Numbered from the stretch's first letter, positions 1 through 8,586 are shown. The stretch is DNA of 64,000 nt from Sutcliffiella horikoshii (GCF_002157855.1 NZ_CP020880.1:682001-746000), one strand, 5' to 3'. Notes: generated by a model from the sequence alone, not told the origin. Translations and numbers: made by a program.

Positions 1-365
1 TGGATGACATGGAGCGTGCGAAGGGGTTTTATGGAGAGGTGTTTGGTTGGTCGTTTCAAGATTGGAGCGAATATGCTGGGACGCCGTATTTCGGTGCTGT
101 GACAGGTGACGAAGGGGAGCCTGGAATTAATGGTGCCTTGATGCAACGAAAAGGTGCTGCGCCTGAGGCCAATCAGCCTTTAAATGGATTTGCCTGCACG
201 ATGGGTGTGGAAGAGTACGATGCCACGGAAAAGTTGATCCTTGAGCATGGCGGAAAAGTGGCCGTGCCAAAATATGCGTTGCCTGGAATGGCGTGGCAAG
301 GATATTATGTGGACACCGAAGGCAATGTATTTGGTATCCACCAGCCAGATCAGCATGCGAAATAG
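1..365 (+). CDS. VOC (glyoxalase/bleomycin-resistance fold) family protein, 5' end missing
   Basis: The reading frame is already open at the window edge (DDMERAKGFYGEVFGW), which is the usual start of the first beta-alpha module of a VOC protein, so the true start lies upstream. Further family features are a central ACTMGVEEYDAT segment and the C-terminal GYYVDTEGNVFGIHQPD, where the Glu typically contributes to a metal site. These proteins are small cytoplasmic dimers; substrates range from methylglyoxal adducts to antibiotics and cannot be read from sequence. It ends at TAG 363-365 and is followed by a clear terminator. Family call firm, function unknown. Confidence 0.85.
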   Translation, partial: DDMERAKGFYGEVFGWSFQDWSEYAGTPYFGAVTGDEGEPGINGALMQRKGAAPEANQPLNGFACTMGVEEYDATEKLILEHGGKVAVPKYALPGMAWQGYYVDTEGNVFGIHQPDQHAK

Positions 366-377
366 ATAGATTGCGAG

Positions 378-406
378 ACAAGACCTGACGTGCGGGTCTT
401 GTTTTT
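378..406 (+). terminator. Rho-independent terminator of the VOC gene
   Basis: CAAGACC and GGGTCTTG form a stem around a short loop, followed by TTTTTT. It lies just downstream of the VOC stop codon. Confidence 0.85.
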
Positions 407-519
407 TCTTTATGAGCTAGAAATTTTTGAGAATCAGCGAGTTTGCTAGTTTAGGCGGGAAATTAAGGCACAAATTGATGACGAGCTCCCGGAATCGAGG
501 AGGATATGGTCCGTTCGGG

Positions 520-663
520 CGAATTATTTTCCGGTCACGTGATTTTATTTCCCGTTAGCCCCAATTTGTTTTCCAAACTTACCGATATATTTTCCGTTAC
601 GCCCGTTTTATTTTCCAAAGTCACCAATTTATTTTCCGTTACACCAAATTTACCTTCCATTCT
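520..663. repeat. Degenerate ~21-bp tandem repeat, about six units (TTTATTTTCC family)
   Basis: Six or seven imperfect units of 20-22 bp repeat the core TTTATTTTCC, followed alternately by GTTACGCC-like and AAACTTACC-like tails. The repeat fills the gap between the convergent VOC and TetR genes. A long open frame across it is an artefact of the periodicity. The rest of 407-684 holds nothing recognisable. Confidence 0.75.
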
Positions 664-684
664 TCCTAAAACAAACAAACCGGG

Positions 685-1254
685 TCACCGCACCTGTCCC
701 CTCAGCCCACGGTTTAAAAACTCATTCAACAACCCCGCCATCTCCTTGGGCGTTTTGTTCATCCCACTCTCCAACCAATTTTTAATCATATAAATACTCC
801 CGCTAACAAAGAATATACTTAGGTATTCAAAGGTTTCAGCGTCGACTTGTTTATGAGGAATGAAATTTTTAAGTATATATTCCTTCGCGATCATCATGCC
901 TTTTTTTTGAAACTGCACTTCGGTGTTTTCGCTCAATAAAATCCTGCAAATGTCACTCTTAGAGGCGATGTATTCGAAGATTTTCTCGGTCATTTGGTAT
1001 GCCTCGTCTTCTTTTGAGAAATTATATTGGTTAAGCGTTTTGACCATGTCTTCGGTGAATTCGTCGTCAATAGAATCGAGCAGGTCGTATTGACTGGAAT
1101 AGTGGGCGTAAAAGGTGGAGCGGTTAATATCGGCTTTTGTACATATTTCTTTTATCGTAATGCTAGCTATGGATTTTTCTTTTAACAAATCTAACAAACT
1201 TTCCTTTAGCACCATGCGTGTGTATTGCTTTCTTCTATCCATTTTTTCGCTCAT
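685..1254 (-). CDS. TetR/AcrR family transcriptional regulator
   Basis: N-terminal TetR helix-turn-helix (ITIKEICTKADINRSTFYAHY, about residues 30-50) followed by a helical ligand-binding domain; about 189 residues, normal for the family. The frame stays open far upstream, but the added sequence is hydrophobic nonsense overlapping the divergent gene. The start at 1254 (MSEKMDRRKQY) is preceded by GAGG; an ATG at 1242 is an alternative. It is divergent from the MMPL exporter operon, the classic arrangement of a TetR repressor controlling a neighbouring exporter in response to a substrate. Ligand unknown. Confidence 0.88.
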   Translation of the reverse strand: MSEKMDRRKQYTRMVLKESLLDLLKEKSIASITIKEICTKADINRSTFYAHYSSQYDLLDSIDDEFTEDMVKTLNQYNFSKEDEAYQMTEKIFEYIASKSDICRILLSENTEVQFQKKGMMIAKEYILKNFIPHKQVDAETFEYLSIFFVSGSIYMIKNWLESGMNKTPKEMAGLLNEFLNRGLRGQVR

Positions 1255-1333
1255 CTTCCTCACTGCCTTTCTTAAAAAACAACACAATAGAATGATTTGT
1301 TGTCTAACTAACATACGGAACACAACTGTTTGT

Positions 1334-1362
1334 TGTATACCCAACACTGTGTCTAATATAAT
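1334..1362 (+). promoter_or_regulatory. Candidate SigA promoter of the MMPL operon, in a TGTTGT-rich region
   Basis: TTGTAT (1334-1339), a 17-nt spacer and a perfect TATAAT (1357-1362). The intergenic region carries several ACAACA/TGTTGT motifs (about 1278-1350), which could be sites for the divergent TetR protein; that assignment is inference. Confidence 0.55.
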
Positions 1363-1405
1363 AATAAGATGAAAAGGGGTACGACACAAGAGAGGATGAA
1401 CAACG

Positions 1406-3460
1406 ATAAATATTGCATCACGTATTATAAAACATAAAAAAGCTGTTTTAGTTGTGTTTGCGTTGGTGACCATCATCTCGACCGTGGCGCAGTTTTTTGT
1501 CTCGGTCAATTATAATATGGTAGATTATTTGCCAGATGATGCCCAGTCGACAAAGGCAATGGAGATCATGGAAAAAGAATTTACGGGCTCTGTACCGGAT
1601 ACGCGGGTAATGATTTCCGATGTGACGATACAGGAAGCCATTACGAATAAAGAAAAACTAGAAGCCATTGATGGAGTGGCAGAGGTAATTTGGCTCGATG
1701 ATGTGGTCGACTTGAAAACGCCGCTTGAAATAGCGGATCAAGAGATGGTCGAAAGCTACTACAAGGATGGCAATGCCTTGTTTTCCATCAGCGTCCGCAG
1801 CGGGGATGAGGTAGCTATTACGGATGCTGTTTATGAATTGATTGGGGAAAATGGTGCGATTGCTGGGGAAGCAATCAATACGGCAACCTCGCAAAAAATG
1901 GCGGGGAACGAATCGATGTATGCTGCCATGCTGCTTGTGCCGATCATCATTTTCATTCTGATCATCTCCACCACCTCATGGGTGGAGCCGATTTTCTTCC
2001 TGACAGCGATTGGAGTTTCAGTGCTGATCAACTTAGGAACCAATATTTTTATTGGTGAGGTATCCTTTGTGACTCAATCGGTTGCGCCGATCCTGCAGCT
2101 TGCCGTGTCACTTGATTATGCGGTGTTCCTGCTACACAGTTTCTCCGACTATCGAAAAAAAACAAACAATCCTGAAGAGGCCATGGAGCTAGCGATGAAG
2201 AAGTCGTTCCCGGCCATCACGGCAAGTGCGGCGACAACGTTTTTCGGATTTATAGCCCTTACTTTTATGGAATTTGAGATCGGTTCTGACCTTGGGTTGA
2301 ACTTGGTTAAGGGGATTGTCCTTAGTTTCATAAGTGTCATGGTGTTTTTACCAGCATTGACATTGTTCTTTTATAAATGGATGGATAAGACACAGCATAA
2401 GAGTTTTATTCCAAGCTTTGAAGGTATTGGGAACTTCGTGGTGAAGTTAAGGGTTCCAAGTTTACTAATTGTGCTTGCTCTACTTGTACCAGCGTTCCTT
2501 GCGCAGTCCAACACCTCTTTTACATATGGGTTTGGCGAACTGCCAGATCATACGAGAGCTGGAGCGGACTATAATAAAATCAATGAATCGTTTGGGGAAA
2601 TCACACCGATTGTGCTCCTTGTGCCAAAGGGCGAGGTGGCAAAAGAAGAGGAGCTAGTGGAAGAGCTTGAATCCATGGATTATGTCACAAGTGTTGTGTC
2701 CTACGTGAACATGGTGGATCCTGTGATTCCTCCAGAGTATTTAGATGAAGAAGTAAGAAATGAATTCTACTCAGAAAATTATAGCCGAATAGTTATCAAC
2801 ACCAACCAGGCGACAGAAGGGGACATTCCGTTTGCGATTGTGGAAAATGTGGATAAAGCCGCATCCGCGTATTACGGAGATTCTGCGCTCAGCCTTGGAG
2901 AGAGTGTGACGTTGTATGATATTAAAAATACGGTGACGAAGGATAATATCTTGGTTAATGTGTTAACAGTTGTGACCATTGCCATTGTGTTACTGATTGG
3001 TTTCCGCTCGATTTCGATACCGGTTGTATTGTTACTGGCAATTCAGTCCTCTGTGTGGATTAACTTGTCGATTCCCTATTTCTCAGAAACTTCGCTCGTG
3101 TTTGTCGGATACCTAATCATCAGTACGGTGCAGTTAGCGGCTACGGTCGATTATGGAATTTTGTTTACAGAGGCTTACACGCACCACCGCAAGGAAATGT
3201 CTGCGAGAAAAGCAATCGTGAAAACATTGGACGAAAAAACCTTCTCTATTTCCATTTCAGCAGCCATTCTATCAAGTGTTGGGTTTATTTTATGGATTAC
3301 GTCTTCTAACCCGATTGTCGGTTCGATTGGACTGTTGTTAGGAAGAGGGGCGCTGCTGGCGTTTATCATGGTACTATTCTTCCTGCCGGCGATGTTACTT
3401 GTGTGTGATAAATTCATCAAGAAAACGACCTATAAGTCCAATTTTAAAGAGGAGAAGTGA
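1406..3460 (+). CDS. MMPL/RND-family membrane transporter (noncanonical or damaged start)
   Basis: Resistance-nodulation-division type membrane protein of the MMPL family: TM1 (KAVLVVFALVTII), the conserved NYNMVDYLPDDAQSTKAMEIME segment after it, then two blocks of TM helices each preceded by a large extracytoplasmic loop. About 670-685 residues, normal for the family. These proteins export lipids or drugs using the proton gradient. No ATG in frame reaches TM1. A GTG at 1454 starts inside TM1 and has no ribosome binding site. An ATA at 1406 lies 9 nt after AGAGGA and would give xNIASRIIKHKK, the expected N-terminus, so either ATG mutated to ATA or a 1-nt deletion separates an ATG at 1396. 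The stop overlaps the next gene, indicating translational coupling. Confidence 0.85.
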   Translation: MNIASRIIKHKKAVLVVFALVTIISTVAQFFVSVNYNMVDYLPDDAQSTKAMEIMEKEFTGSVPDTRVMISDVTIQEAITNKEKLEAIDGVAEVIWLDDVVDLKTPLEIADQEMVESYYKDGNALFSISVRSGDEVAITDAVYELIGENGAIAGEAINTATSQKMAGNESMYAAMLLVPIIIFILIISTTSWVEPIFFLTAIGVSVLINLGTNIFIGEVSFVTQSVAPILQLAVSLDYAVFLLHSFSDYRKKTNNPEEAMELAMKKSFPAITASAATTFFGFIALTFMEFEIGSDLGLNLVKGIVLSFISVMVFLPALTLFFYKWMDKTQHKSFIPSFEGIGNFVVKLRVPSLLIVLALLVPAFLAQSNTSFTYGFGELPDHTRAGADYNKINESFGEITPIVLLVPKGEVAKEEELVEELESMDYVTSVVSYVNMVDPVIPPEYLDEEVRNEFYSENYSRIVINTNQATEGDIPFAIVENVDKAASAYYGDSALSLGESVTLYDIKNTVTKDNILVNVLTVVTIAIVLLIGFRSISIPVVLLLAIQSSVWINLSIPYFSETSLVFVGYLIISTVQLAATVDYGILFTEAYTHHRKEMSARKAIVKTLDEKTFSISISAAILSSVGFILWITSSNPIVGSIGLLLGRGALLAFIMVLFFLPAMLLVCDKFIKKTTYKSNFKEEK

Positions 3461-5265
3461 TGATGAGAAAGAAAAAACTACTATATGTTACACTTGCCGG
3501 AATGATTTTCTTGCCTTCATTTCTTGGCAATGCGAGTGGCGTTTACGCTGAGGAACAACGGAATGTCCGCACTAAGGAAGAGGTTGTCTATGCCACGCTG
3601 AAAGCCAATGGTGACCTTGGACCGATCTATGTCGTGAATACTCTTGAGGTTGCGAAAGCTGGGGAAATCCTAGATTTCGGTGATTATAAAACGGTTAAAA
3701 ATTTAACGGATATGACAGAGCTTAAGCAAGACGGTGAGCGTGTGGTGGCCGATGTGGAACAGGAAGGGAAGTTCTACTACCAAGGGGACTTGGAAGAAGG
3801 AACGGAACTGCCTTGGGATGTGACGGTTACGTACCTTTTAGATGGACGTGAGATAGATCCTGCTGAGCTTGCAGGGGAAAGCGGACATGTAGAGATACAA
3901 GTTGAGACAGCGGCCAACAACAACGTTGCATCTGTCTTTTATGAAAATTACTTGCTGCAAGTTTCCCTGACTATGCCGAATACGTATCAGAATATCGAAG
4001 CACCCTCTGGTGGCATGCAGGCGAATGTCGGGAAAAATAAACAGATTACCTTTACCGTGATGCCTGGAAAAGAAGAGCAGCTACGAGTGGAGGCAGATGT
4101 GGAAAACTTTGAATTTAATGGTGTCGAGATTGCCGCAGTCCCATCCAGCCTTCCGATTGATACAACCGGAACGGAAGGGATGACCGATGATATGGTGGAG
4201 CTGTCTGATGCCATCGGGCAATTGAATGATGGTGTTGGCCAGTTGCAGGACGGTGTTTCGGAGTTGAATGGCGGTGCCGGGAAGCTTCGAGATGGTTCTG
4301 CACAATATAAAAATGGCATCAATCAGCTGAATGGATCCTCATCTGAGTTGGTTGGAGCATCTGCATCGATAAAAGAAGCGCTAGAAACGATTAACCGTGA
4401 GCTTTCCGGTGGTGCGGCTGAGGCTGATTTGAGCAGTTTGACTGAGTTACCTGCAGGTTTGCGTGAGCTTGCGAAAGGTTTGAATGATACGGCAGATGGC
4501 CTCGGGAAATTGCAGGAAAACTACGGAGCGGCTTATGCTGCACTAGATGGTGCGATTACTGAGATTCCTGCGGGGGACCTTACTGAAGAAGAGATTGCTG
4601 CATTATATGAAAGCGGGGCAGACCCTGCCGTTGTGGATAAGTTGGCAGCTAACTATGCCGCTGCGCAAAAAGTGAAAGGTACTTATGCACAGGTTAGGGA
4701 AGCATTTGCGGCAGTGGAGCCATCCTTGAAGCAAGTCGATGGAGCAGTAAGAGGGATAAGTGGCACGTTGACGACAATTGCGGATGAGCTATCGGCTTCA
4801 CTAGAGGAAACAGATTTGAGCGGGTTGGCAGAGCTGACAAAAGGATTGGAAACGTTGGCAGCCAACTATAATCAGTTCCACTCAGGGCTTGTAAGTTACA
4901 CGAATGGTGTTGGCGAGCTATCCACATCCTATTCACAACTTCACACAGGCTTGATTGGTTTGACAGATGGTACGAGTGAATTGTCTACAGGTGTGGATGA
5001 GTTGTCTGAAGGAACAGAGGAATTGTACGCTGAAACCAAAGACCTTCCTGCGAAAATGCAAGCCGAGATCGACAAGATGAGTCAAGAATACGATAAATCG
5101 GACTTCAAACCAGTGTCGTTTGTATCTGAAGAAAATGAGAAAGTAACTTCTGTTCAGTTTGTTATTAAAACGGAAGCTATCAAGATGGAAGAGAAGAAGA
5201 CGAAGGAAGCGGAGCCGGAGAAGAAGAAGGGGTTCTGGACTTTGTTGAAAGAGTTGTTTAAGTAA
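3460..5265 (+). CDS. Secreted YhgE/Pip-like protein with long heptad-like repeats
   Basis: Begins with a Sec signal peptide (KKKLLYVTLAGMIFLPSFLGNASGVYA). An N-terminal globular part of about 230 residues is followed by regions with L-x-x-G-x-x-x-L-x-x-G periodicity (LNDGVGQLQDGVSELNGGAG and later LSTGVDELSEGTEEL), typical of YhgE/Pip-related phage-receptor-like proteins of Firmicutes. It ends in a Lys-rich tail and a short amphipathic helix (KKGFWTLLKELFK). The start is at the TGATG overlap with the MMPL gene; ATG 3460 or 3463 sits 5-8 nt after AGGAG. The pair probably acts as one envelope export unit. The exact role is unknown. Confidence 0.75.
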   Translation: MMRKKKLLYVTLAGMIFLPSFLGNASGVYAEEQRNVRTKEEVVYATLKANGDLGPIYVVNTLEVAKAGEILDFGDYKTVKNLTDMTELKQDGERVVADVEQEGKFYYQGDLEEGTELPWDVTVTYLLDGREIDPAELAGESGHVEIQVETAANNNVASVFYENYLLQVSLTMPNTYQNIEAPSGGMQANVGKNKQITFTVMPGKEEQLRVEADVENFEFNGVEIAAVPSSLPIDTTGTEGMTDDMVELSDAIGQLNDGVGQLQDGVSELNGGAGKLRDGSAQYKNGINQLNGSSSELVGASASIKEALETINRELSGGAAEADLSSLTELPAGLRELAKGLNDTADGLGKLQENYGAAYAALDGAITEIPAGDLTEEEIAALYESGADPAVVDKLAANYAAAQKVKGTYAQVREAFAAVEPSLKQVDGAVRGISGTLTTIADELSASLEETDLSGLAELTKGLETLAANYNQFHSGLVSYTNGVGELSTSYSQLHTGLIGLTDGTSELSTGVDELSEGTEELYAETKDLPAKMQAEIDKMSQEYDKSDFKPVSFVSEENEKVTSVQFVIKTEAIKMEEKKTKEAEPEKKKGFWTLLKELFK

Positions 5266-5272
5266 TAAAATG

Positions 5273-5314
5273 AGGGAGGTTTCTACAAGTACACAGTAGG
5301 AACCTCCCTTTTAT
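5273..5314 (+). terminator. Terminator after the MMPL operon
   Basis: GGGAGGTT pairs with AACCTCCC across about 20 nt and is followed by TTTTATTT. Confidence 0.75.
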
Positions 5315-5321
5315 TTCAGAA

Positions 5322-6620
5322 CTAAACTTCACTTGTTTCGACTATATCTTTCCGTCTATAAACACTTAAGATAATCCCTAAAACGGCAGAATAAAATAGT
5401 AGTGTGGTTCCGCCATAACTGATGAATGGTAAAGAGACACCTATTATTGGTGCAAAACCTAACCCCATAAGAATATTCCATATAGCTGGGACCACGATTA
5501 AGGTAACTCCTCCTACTACTAGTACCCTTCCATAAGAGTCTTTTGTCTTGCTTGCATTACGTTAAATTTTCCATATGAACACTATTAATAACATACAAAG
5601 AAATATTCCAAATGCCCAACCGAATGAGTGAACAAGATAGGGGAAAGCGAAATCTGTATGGGCGTCCGGAAGGGATTGAATGGCATTGTTCCCATTTAGT
5701 CCATTTCCGAACCAGCCTGCGTCAGCAAGGAATTCCTTGATTAAGATGTACATATAACCCGTTCCATTTGGATCTTGTTCAGGAGAAAGAAAAGTAAACA
5801 ATCTATCACTTAACAGGCTGCCACGGGAGCTTATTAGAATCGGCACGATGATAAAAAGACACGTTGATAATTTTGCTGTGATTAAGTTGATCTTGGTTTT
5901 TTTTCGGATAGATGAAAAAATAAACATTGTTAACACACAAGAGAAATAGATGATACTATAAGGAAAGTATGGAAGCATCATGAAAAGTAGAAATGGCACC
6001 CAAAATAGACCAAACATCATTCCTTGTCTCCACCCGTTAAACATGTCAGATTTAGTGAAAATACCAGACCAAGCCAGGAAAAACAAAAGCATAGATATGG
6101 TAGCCGCATCCACCGTAAATCCGCCAAAAGAAACCCATCTCTTGACTCCGGCTGATGAAACGCCGAATACAAGAAGGTATAAAAGCAAAAGCACGCCACT
6201 ACTATAAAAAAATGACCACCAATTTTTCAGTTTTCTATAATCAAAAAATAGAAAAGAAATCAGGACCATTGTTCCCAGGCTGAACCAGATTGCCTGCTTC
6301 TCCAAAAATATAGAGCCGGGTGCATTCCCCATTAAGGGGAGAAAGCTTATTGCTCCTATAATGGTAAACAGAATAATGAGCATCCAGTCCATTCTAGGTT
6401 TATGAAGCTTATTTAATTTCTCCCCGATTGAATAAGGATTTCCCATTTCTTGAACGGCTTTTTCCTCTGCTTTTTCTTTGGAATCCTCACGATTCTGGAA
6501 TGACTGGCTTAGTTCTAGGAGGTGATGATGGAGCTCTTTTTTTATCATGCTGTGAGCATCTTTGGATTTTACTTTTGATATTACTTTTGTTAAAAATTCA
6601 TCAAAAATGGGCGAACTCAT
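5322..6620 (-). pseudogene. SEDS (FtsW/RodA/SpoVE) family protein with HAAS-like prefix, interrupted by one in-frame TAA
   Basis: Starting at ATG 6620 (GAGGAGG 7 nt upstream) the protein has an N-terminal alpha-helical HAAS/permease-prefix region (about residues 1-75, KKELHHHLLELSQSF) and then SEDS membrane helices. Translation stops at TAA 5562-5564 after FIWKI. Reading on in the same frame gives 79 more codons that complete a SEDS protein, including the family hallmark PFISYGGTT, before TAG at 5322-5324. One nonsense codon therefore separates 352 residues from a normal C-terminus; no frameshift is involved. SEDS proteins polymerise peptidoglycan glycan strands. The gene overlaps the PadR-like gene by 4 nt in a sigma-PadR-SEDS operon. 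Confidence 0.85.
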
Positions 6621-7054
6621 AAGGATGCCTCCTCTAGTAAGTCCTTTAATAAAAACGGTTGTTTGGCGTAACCTTTTTTAGTGTCGGCTGCCAAGTACTT
6701 TCGACCTTTTGCGGTTAGTGCATAATACTTTTTATCCTCTCTCCACATCGAAACCAGAACTTCTTTATTTTCTAAAAAATGTAAAAGTGTATAAAGTTGT
6801 CCTTCATTGTGTAAAAAGCTTTGTTCTTCTTTTTGGAAAAGCTGTGTGGAAATCTCAAAACCATGTTTGGCCTCTATTTGTAGAGATTTCAAAATTGAAA
6901 GGATGGTCTCTTCGCTAAATGAATGAAGAGAAGAGGAAGAACGCTTTGCCTGTATCGCTTCGTTCACTCTAGTTTTCCTTTCGTCCGTAAAAGAGAGATC
7001 CTTGAAAACATTCTTCTTCATAGATTTTTTTAAATTTAGAAATGGATCGTTCAT
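6617..7054 (-). CDS. PadR-like winged-helix regulator
   Basis: A 145-residue protein whose C-terminal two thirds match a PadR winged helix: ILSILKSLQIEAKHGFEISTQL, then the wing-like LYTLLHFLENKEVLVSMWREDKKYYALTAKGRKYL. The N-terminal 45 residues are basic and variable. It lies between an ECF sigma factor (3-nt gap) and the SEDS gene (4-nt overlap), so the three are one transcript. Such PadR-like proteins usually repress their own operon. Confidence 0.8.
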   Translation of the reverse strand: MNDPFLNLKKSMKKNVFKDLSFTDERKTRVNEAIQAKRSSSSLHSFSEETILSILKSLQIEAKHGFEISTQLFQKEEQSFLHNEGQLYTLLHFLENKEVLVSMWREDKKYYALTAKGRKYLAADTKKGYAKQPFLLKDLLEEASL

Positions 7055-7057
7055 CCT

Positions 7058-7606
7058 TTATACCTCCTCTACCATGTATGCTTTTAAAATTTCCCTTGCA
7101 CGTTTCAGTCTTGTTTTTAATGTATTGACATTTACTGAAGTAATAGCGCTTATTTCATTCAAATGGAGCTCCTCATAGTAATGAAGGATCACCACTTCAC
7201 GGAATTGTATCGGTAATTCCATTACTGCATTGGTAAGGCTGGCTTCTTCACTTTTAGCTATTACCTCCACCTCGACATCTTTTGCTTTGGAAGGTATATA
7301 GTTCAATATTTTCTCATTGAGTAATAGCTTTCGATAATGCCAGCTTTTTAGATAATCTTTGCAATGGTTGCTCGCAACGCGGTAGAGCCAAGTTTTAATG
7401 GAAGACTGGTGATTGAATTGCTCCAACTTCTCATAGCACTTAATAAAAATCTCTTGTGTTAAATCCTCCGCTATCGTCTGGTTCTTTACATATGTAAAAA
7501 CAAGATGGAGAACCGCGTCCCCGTTCTCATTCATTAGCTCTTGGATAAGTTGTTCCTTATCTATCACATTTTCCTTAGAAACAACTACATGTTCTAGCTC
7601 GTTCAT
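7058..7606 (-). CDS. ECF-type RNA polymerase sigma factor
   Basis: Region 2 (YVKNQTIAEDLTQEIFIKCYEKL, core binding and -10 recognition) and region 4 (LPIQFREVVILHYYEELHLNEISAITSVNVNTLKTRLKRA, -35 recognition) are both present in a 182-residue protein, as expected for the ECF group. The start ATG has GGAGG upstream. An ECF-type promoter lies 28 nt before the start codon, suggesting autoregulation. No classical anti-sigma gene follows; the PadR-like and SEDS/HAAS proteins occupy that place, and the HAAS-containing membrane protein could be the signal sensor (inference). Confidence 0.9.
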   Translation of the reverse strand: MNELEHVVVSKENVIDKEQLIQELMNENGDAVLHLVFTYVKNQTIAEDLTQEIFIKCYEKLEQFNHQSSIKTWLYRVASNHCKDYLKSWHYRKLLLNEKILNYIPSKAKDVEVEVIAKSEEASLTNAVMELPIQFREVVILHYYEELHLNEISAITSVNVNTLKTRLKRAREILKAYMVEEV

Positions 7607-7633
7607 GTAGACATCCCTCCTTTCTCCATTTTA

Positions 7634-7660
7634 GACGATGCATCCACTGTTTGGGTTTGG
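7634..7660 (-). promoter_or_regulatory. ECF-type promoter of the sigma-PadR-SEDS operon
   Basis: On the minus strand CCAAAC, a 17-nt spacer, then CGTC. This fits the AAC-N16/17-CGTC pattern of B. subtilis ECF sigma promoters and gives a leader of about 20 nt with a good ribosome binding site. Confidence 0.6.
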
Positions 7661-7695
7661 AAAAAAATAAAAAGTTTCATCGTGAAGCAAATTAA

Positions 7696-7726
7696 AAGAG
7701 CCAATCCGACTTAAGGATTGGCTCTT
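7696..7726 (-). terminator. Terminator of spo0M
   Basis: A perfect 12-bp stem (AAGAGCCAATCC with its complement) around a 7-nt loop; on the minus strand it is followed by a T-rich tract. Confidence 0.85.
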
Positions 7727-7733
7727 CTTTGCC

Positions 7734-8528
7734 TTATAACACTCGATCAATGATCTTTTCAAACTCGTCACTCACAGATCTTCTATCATTCAATATCTGT
7801 TCATTCTTAAACGTGACGCTGCCTCTGTTTTTATCCAAGTTCAACTTATCCACAACCGAGGAAAGTGGATTTCTCCGCAGTTTATCCACATCAAACAGTA
7901 CTGTCGTTTCCACATCGCCTTGGAAAATATAAACTTCAATCTCTTCTAATCTCTTAAAATATTTTCCGAATGTAGGGACGAATTCGTACTGTTGGCCGAA
8001 TACTTTTTCTGATTTTAGATTAAAGGGAAGCTTCTGGCTTTCCATTTGGCGGAACTTTAACCCGAGAACTCTCAGTGCGTCGAGGATTTGCTCATGCACT
8101 TTGGTTGGTTCGATGGTGATGTAATCCTTATCTCTTGGATCGATGGCGTTTTTCACATCCGCTTCTGTCGCAATCCAAACGGGAGGAATGTTCTTGCCAG
8201 TTTCAGGATCTTGCATGGTAATAGGTGTATCCAAAGGAATCCGGAAAGAGAATGGAATTTCCTTTCGTTCGCCTGCATGAATAGTAAACGAATCATTTAG
8301 TTTGTGCGTATGTATGACCGTGTTGGTGAGGCGGCTGCTCCCTTCATGACCGTAAAGTGTCATCAGTTTTAAATGAATGGCATCAATCTTTTGATTGGAG
8401 TTTCCACCGAGAATCTCAACCATTCCATCCAATACTTCTCCTTGCATAAAATAGTTCTTCTTTAGCTTCGTATCCACTTTTGCCGAGCCGATCCCGACAC
8501 TTGTAATTAATTTTGTAAACAATGACAT
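7734..8528 (-). CDS. spo0M: Sporulation-control protein Spo0M
   Basis: A 264-residue soluble protein matching Spo0M over its length: N-terminal MSLFTKLITSVGIGSAKVDT, a central arrestin-like beta region (HAGERKEIPFSFRIPLDTPIT) and the conserved KVHEQILDALRVLGLKFR segment. B. subtilis Spo0M is about this size, influences early sporulation and cell shape, and is controlled by SigW. It is a single-gene unit with a terminator. A good SigW-type promoter sits upstream here too. Confidence 0.92.
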   Translation of the reverse strand: MSLFTKLITSVGIGSAKVDTKLKKNYFMQGEVLDGMVEILGGNSNQKIDAIHLKLMTLYGHEGSSRLTNTVIHTHKLNDSFTIHAGERKEIPFSFRIPLDTPITMQDPETGKNIPPVWIATEADVKNAIDPRDKDYITIEPTKVHEQILDALRVLGLKFRQMESQKLPFNLKSEKVFGQQYEFVPTFGKYFKRLEEIEVYIFQGDVETTVLFDVDKLRRNPLSSVVDKLNLDKNRGSVTFKNEQILNDRRSVSDEFEKIIDRVL

Positions 8529-8560
8529 CGCTATTCCTCCTTCAATCGTCTACTAATTAG

Positions 8561-8586
8561 TACGAAAAGGAGTGGGAAAAGTTTCT
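8561..8586 (-). promoter_or_regulatory. SigW-type promoter of spo0M
   Basis: On the minus strand AGAAAC, exactly 16 nt, then CGTA. This is one mismatch from the SigW consensus TGAAAC-N16-CGTA, and B. subtilis spo0M is known to be SigW dependent. Confidence 0.75.

Noticed and set aside
506-793. Open frame of 95 codons on the plus strand
   Set aside because: Created by the ~21-bp repeat, which is nearly a multiple of three; it overlaps the TetR gene and has no protein-like composition.
1369-1437. Possible leader peptide (MKRGTTQERMNN...) before the MMPL gene
   Set aside because: No ribosome binding site and no regulatory codon bias; more simply explained as the out-of-frame remnant of the true start region.
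1254-1509. 85-residue N-terminal extension of the TetR protein
   Set aside because: Overlaps the divergent MMPL gene and its promoter, has no family similarity, and the start at 1254 has a nearby GAGG.
3987-4322. Antisense frames within the YhgE-like gene
   Set aside because: Shadows of a repetitive coding sequence; no start signals.
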